NCBI GenBank assembly: GCA_003166795.1
Contig: PMUS01000014.1
Span: 101,589 to 165,588, forward strand
Direction: 5' to 3'
DNA from: Acidobacteriota bacterium
GTDB taxonomy: Bacteria > Acidobacteriota > Terriglobia > Acidiferrales > UBA7541
DNA: 64,000 nt
Under the pieces are notes generated by a model. The model had not been told where the DNA came from. It saw nothing but the letters and a program-made list of their open reading frames with translations, and searched no databases. Made by a program: the position numbers and the translations under genes. This document shows, piece after piece, positions 61,047 through 64,000 of this stretch. How positions within the stretch are numbered: position 1 is the first letter of the stretch; each line of letters opens with the position of its first letter.

Positions 61047-64000
61047 ATGATGAAGAGAATCAGGATCACAGCCATTTTCGCGGCGGCGACTTTTGCGTTC
61101 TTCTTGGCCTTTCTGCTGCCCGCGCAAGCCCAGGAAACCTTGGGCGGCATTACGGGGGCAGTCACGGATCCTACTGGCGCAGCGGTGCCGGACACGAGTG
61201 TCTCGTTAGTTGGCGATCAAACCGGCCTGACGCGAACACAGACAACCGATGCGACCGGCGTCTACCTCTTCGTCAACCTGCCCATCGGAACCTATACGAT
61301 AACCTTCAAACACGACTCCTTCGAGGCCCAGAAAATTCCTTCGATCGGAGTTCAGGCGAATCGCACCGTCACGGTAAACGTCTCCCTGAAGGTAGGCGCA
61401 GTCAGTACAACTGTCACAGTCGAGGAAACGCCGCTGATCAACTCCGTGGACACCACGAATGGATACGTTCTCGATAAAGTTCAGATGGAATCCGTGCCTC
61501 TGCCCACCGGCAGCTTCACCGGCCTCGCCATTCTGGCGCCCGGAATTAACGCCGAACTCCCGAGCGGCACCGGCGTGAACGCAGGGTTGGGCAATCAAGC
61601 CATCTGGGCCAATGGACAACGCGACACCAGCAACACTTTCCTTCTGAACGGCGTGGATGCCAGCAACCTGTTTAACGGCAAAAGTACCAGTTCGGTCGCG
61701 TCAGCCCGCGTCGTTAACAATACCGGCATCGGCGGCGCCGCTAGCATTTCCAGCACGACTGCGGAGCCGATTCAGGCCACGGCTTCTCCCTACCTGGCCA
61801 TCGGGGAAGCACTGCCGAGCCCGCCGCCCGAAACGATTCAGGAGTTCCGCACGAATACCTCGATGTATGGCGCCGAGCAGGGGTCCACCAGCGGCGCGCA
61901 CATTGACATGAGCACTACCTCCGGCACCAACCAAATTCACGGCAGCGCGTATATTCACCACGGCACAAACTGGATCAATGCGGATCCTTATTTTTACAAG
62001 CTCAATGGGAACATCCCGGAAGCGGACAAGAATCCCGGGCTCCATCGGGAGGTTCCGGGCGGTGAGGTAGGGTTCCCGGTCATCAAGAACAAGCTTTTCA
62101 TGTTTGTTTCCTATCAGCACGTCCACGATTCCGATGAGGAAATTGGAAGCTCGCGCGTCTCCGTGCCCGCTAATCTGACGAACGATCGGAGCCCCGCGGG
62201 ACTGGCGAGTGCCGCCGAGCAAACCACGGGAACGTGCGTCTCCCGTGATTTTGCGGAGCCTCCGATTCCGGCGGGGCCGGCACCATGCCCTTACTTTGGA
62301 GGCGGCGCGGTCACCCCGACGGTGGGCACGGGGGCCGGTGAAATCAACCCAATCGCTTACGGGCTGCTGAACTATAAACTGCCCAACGGCCAGTTCCTGA
62401 TTCCGTCGGCTAGCTCGTTTACACCCACGATCAATTTTCCGGAAAACACGTTCACGCCCGGCACGGCATATTTCCTGGCCAACCAAGCTGTGGGGAATTT
62501 GGACTTCATCGCGACATCCAAGGACACCCTTGCGCTGAAATATTATTATCAGCACGATCCGAGCATCGCCCCCTTCGCTTACTCCGGCGCTCCCGGCTTC
62601 ACGCAGAACCTGGACGCCGGCAGCCAGGTAGCGTCAATCACGAATACGCAGACGCTGACGCCGAATTTCAACGTCGAGGAGGTGTTTGGGTTCATTCGAG
62701 AGAAAGTCTACAGCACGATTCAGCAGCCCTTCTCGCCGCAAACCTTTTCCACGTACGTGCAGACCCTCCTCACCAGCCAGGGCATTCCCTTCGCGCCGGG
62801 CGACACCTTGATCGACACGTTCGGCTCGCATTTCTTCCCCGGCATTTCCATTGTCGATGACTTCGGAAACCCCCTGAGTAACGTCTACTCCGACGATGCC
62901 CCAGCCCCCGGCGGCTACAACGTGAATGCGGTTTACAACGCGGCCAACAACATCGGCGACGGCGCCAACTCGCAGGGCGCATTCACCGGTGTCTTTCAGA
63001 ATCGTTTCCAGCCGTCTGCTCAGGCGATCTGGATCAAGGGTCGGCATACGATTACCTTCGGCGGCAGCTTCTCCTACACGCAGCTCAATGCCCGCGACGA
63101 TAGAACCGACAAGGGCACCATCGCGTTCAACGACTTCTCCGATTTCCTTCAGGGCGAGGCGGAAACGTATTCCGCCAACGGGTTCGTCACCACAAACTTC
63201 CTGAACGGAAATGCCGACCGTTACTATCGCAGCCGCGAGACCGGCGAATTTATCTCCGACAAGTTTCAACTTCGCACGAACCTGAGCGTGAGCCTCGGCG
63301 TGCGCTTCGATTACCACGGCGGATTCACTGAGAAAAACGGCGCGCTATTTAATTTCGATCCCAGCCGCTACGTTTTCTGTCCGGGCGTGGACGTAACCGC
63401 GTCGTGTCCCGATCCGGGCGGGATCGCGGTGGATTCAAGCGGCAATCCGGAAAACGGCTTCATCATTGCCGGCAACAACAAACTGTTTCCCACGAAGGGT
63501 GTTAGCGCTTCCACTCTTACCGGACGGCAATGGGGTATTGCGCCGCGCATCGGCCTGGCCTGGAGTCCCAAAATGTTCAACAGCAAGATCGTGGTGCGCG
63601 CCGGCTGGGGCATTTACTACGACCGCGGCGAGCTATTCACCTATCTGTCACCGGGATTCGCTGCCGGCGTGATCGCGGGCGGTCCATTCGGCGTTGCGCA
63701 ATCGCCGCCTTACGTGAACGAAACACAGTGCAGTCCGTTTGCGTATACGACTTGCACGTTTGAAGAACCCTTTGGTTCGACGCTACCCGCTACCCCGACG
63801 GGCAATCCTGCCACTCTAGCCCTGCCCGACAGCGCGACGATTGAGAGCGGCATACCACTATTCTCATTCGCGGTGTACAACCGCAAGAACAAGCTGCCCT
63901 ACACCATGAATCAAACGCTCGACATCCAGTGGCAGCCGCGGAACGATCTGGCGATTGATATTGGCTACGTGGGCAACCTGGGGCGCCACGAGGTCATTCC
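61047..64000 (+). CDS. TonB-dependent receptor with carboxypeptidase-regulatory-like domain, 3' truncated
   Basis: The frame starts at ATG 61047 and stays open to the window end (984 codons seen). A signal peptide (1 to about 30, FAFFLAFLLPAQAQ) is followed by a carboxypeptidase-regulatory-like fold (about 33-115, GGITGAVTDPTGAAVPD, GVYLFVNLPIGTYTIT). Next come plug-type segments (GVNAGLGNQAIWANGQRDTS, FLLNGVDASN) and barrel strands (GFAWSPKMFNSKIVVRAGWG-type and GYVGNLGRHE near the edge). This is the large Oar-like outer-membrane family common in acidobacteria. The ligand is unknown; the C-terminus lies beyond the window. Confidence 0.93.
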   Translation, partial: MMKRIRITAIFAAATFAFFLAFLLPAQAQETLGGITGAVTDPTGAAVPDTSVSLVGDQTGLTRTQTTDATGVYLFVNLPIGTYTITFKHDSFEAQKIPSIGVQANRTVTVNVSLKVGAVSTTVTVEETPLINSVDTTNGYVLDKVQMESVPLPTGSFTGLAILAPGINAELPSGTGVNAGLGNQAIWANGQRDTSNTFLLNGVDASNLFNGKSTSSVASARVVNNTGIGGAASISSTTAEPIQATASPYLAIGEALPSPPPETIQEFRTNTSMYGAEQGSTSGAHIDMSTTSGTNQIHGSAYIHHGTNWINADPYFYKLNGNIPEADKNPGLHREVPGGEVGFPVIKNKLFMFVSYQHVHDSDEEIGSSRVSVPANLTNDRSPAGLASAAEQTTGTCVSRDFAEPPIPAGPAPCPYFGGGAVTPTVGTGAGEINPIAYGLLNYKLPNGQFLIPSASSFTPTINFPENTFTPGTAYFLANQAVGNLDFIATSKDTLALKYYYQHDPSIAPFAYSGAPGFTQNLDAGSQVASITNTQTLTPNFNVEEVFGFIREKVYSTIQQPFSPQTFSTYVQTLLTSQGIPFAPGDTLIDTFGSHFFPGISIVDDFGNPLSNVYSDDAPAPGGYNVNAVYNAANNIGDGANSQGAFTGVFQNRFQPSAQAIWIKGRHTITFGGSFSYTQLNARDDRTDKGTIAFNDFSDFLQGEAETYSANGFVTTNFLNGNADRYYRSRETGEFISDKFQLRTNLSVSLGVRFDYHGGFTEKNGALFNFDPSRYVFCPGVDVTASCPDPGGIAVDSSGNPENGFIIAGNNKLFPTKGVSASTLTGRQWGIAPRIGLAWSPKMFNSKIVVRAGWGIYYDRGELFTYLSPGFAAGVIAGGPFGVAQSPPYVNETQCSPFAYTTCTFEEPFGSTLPATPTGNPATLALPDSATIESGIPLFSFAVYNRKNKLPYTMNQTLDIQWQPRNDLAIDIGYVGNLGRHEVI

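Overview
The window reads as a chromosomal segment of a G+C-rich acidobacterium (phylum Acidobacteriota). The pointers are an ECF sigma factor of the TIGR02999 type followed by three large Ser/Thr kinases with PD40 or TPR sensor regions, a VWFA protein of the acidobacterial TIGR03436 type, a carboxypeptidase-regulatory-domain TonB-dependent receptor, and many short GC-rich palindromic repeats. The assignment is inferred from gene families; no 16S rRNA gene is present.

Layout. 1-9825: end of a superoxide dismutase gene, then an ECF sigma factor and three tandem receptor kinases on the minus strand, with a 251-bp near-identical repeat showing recent exchange between two of the kinases. 10047-14739: a secreted protein, a REP-associated tyrosine transposase (RAYT) within an array of its repeats, and an AT-richer islet holding a divergent pair: a HEPN/DUF4145-like protein and a soluble Ser/Thr kinase. 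This pair is my best candidate for an undescribed system, possibly defence. 15202-18398: a Met/His-rich secreted protein, a tRNA-Asn whose 3' end is duplicated about 100 bp downstream (att-like scar), and a response-regulator diguanylate cyclase. 18770-26228: a three-gene LPXTG protein, VWFA protein and class D sortase cassette, then a run of small membrane or secreted stress-type proteins with a Crp/Fnr regulator and a SYLF-domain protein.

26322-33485: lactate permease, a DEAD-box helicase with a clear terminator, and a catabolic cluster (Rieske protein, amidohydrolase, EthD-CMD fusion, 3-hydroxyisobutyrate-type dehydrogenase). 33492-39121: the imuA-imuB-dnaE2 mutagenesis cassette behind a strong promoter. 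39682-42244: deoxynucleoside salvage (deoC divergent from cdd-deoA).

42263-54341: an almost complete purine-to-glyoxylate block: guanine deaminase, xanthine dehydrogenase (three subunits, the FAD subunit fused to OHCU decarboxylase), urate oxidase, HIU hydrolase, allantoinase, allantoate amidohydrolase, ureidoglycine aminohydrolase, a plant-type ureidoglycolate amidohydrolase, and a purine permease. Most genes overlap by a few bases, so they probably form one translationally coupled operon that releases all four purine nitrogens as ammonia. 54410-60709: NTF2-like and NIPSNAP-like small proteins, a predicted lipoprotein of the SAM-hydrolase (DUF62) family, an APC permease, a DUF2165 protein with a c-type cytochrome, a RidA protein and an acetamidase/formamidase. 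61047-64000: start of a TonB-dependent receptor cut by the window edge.
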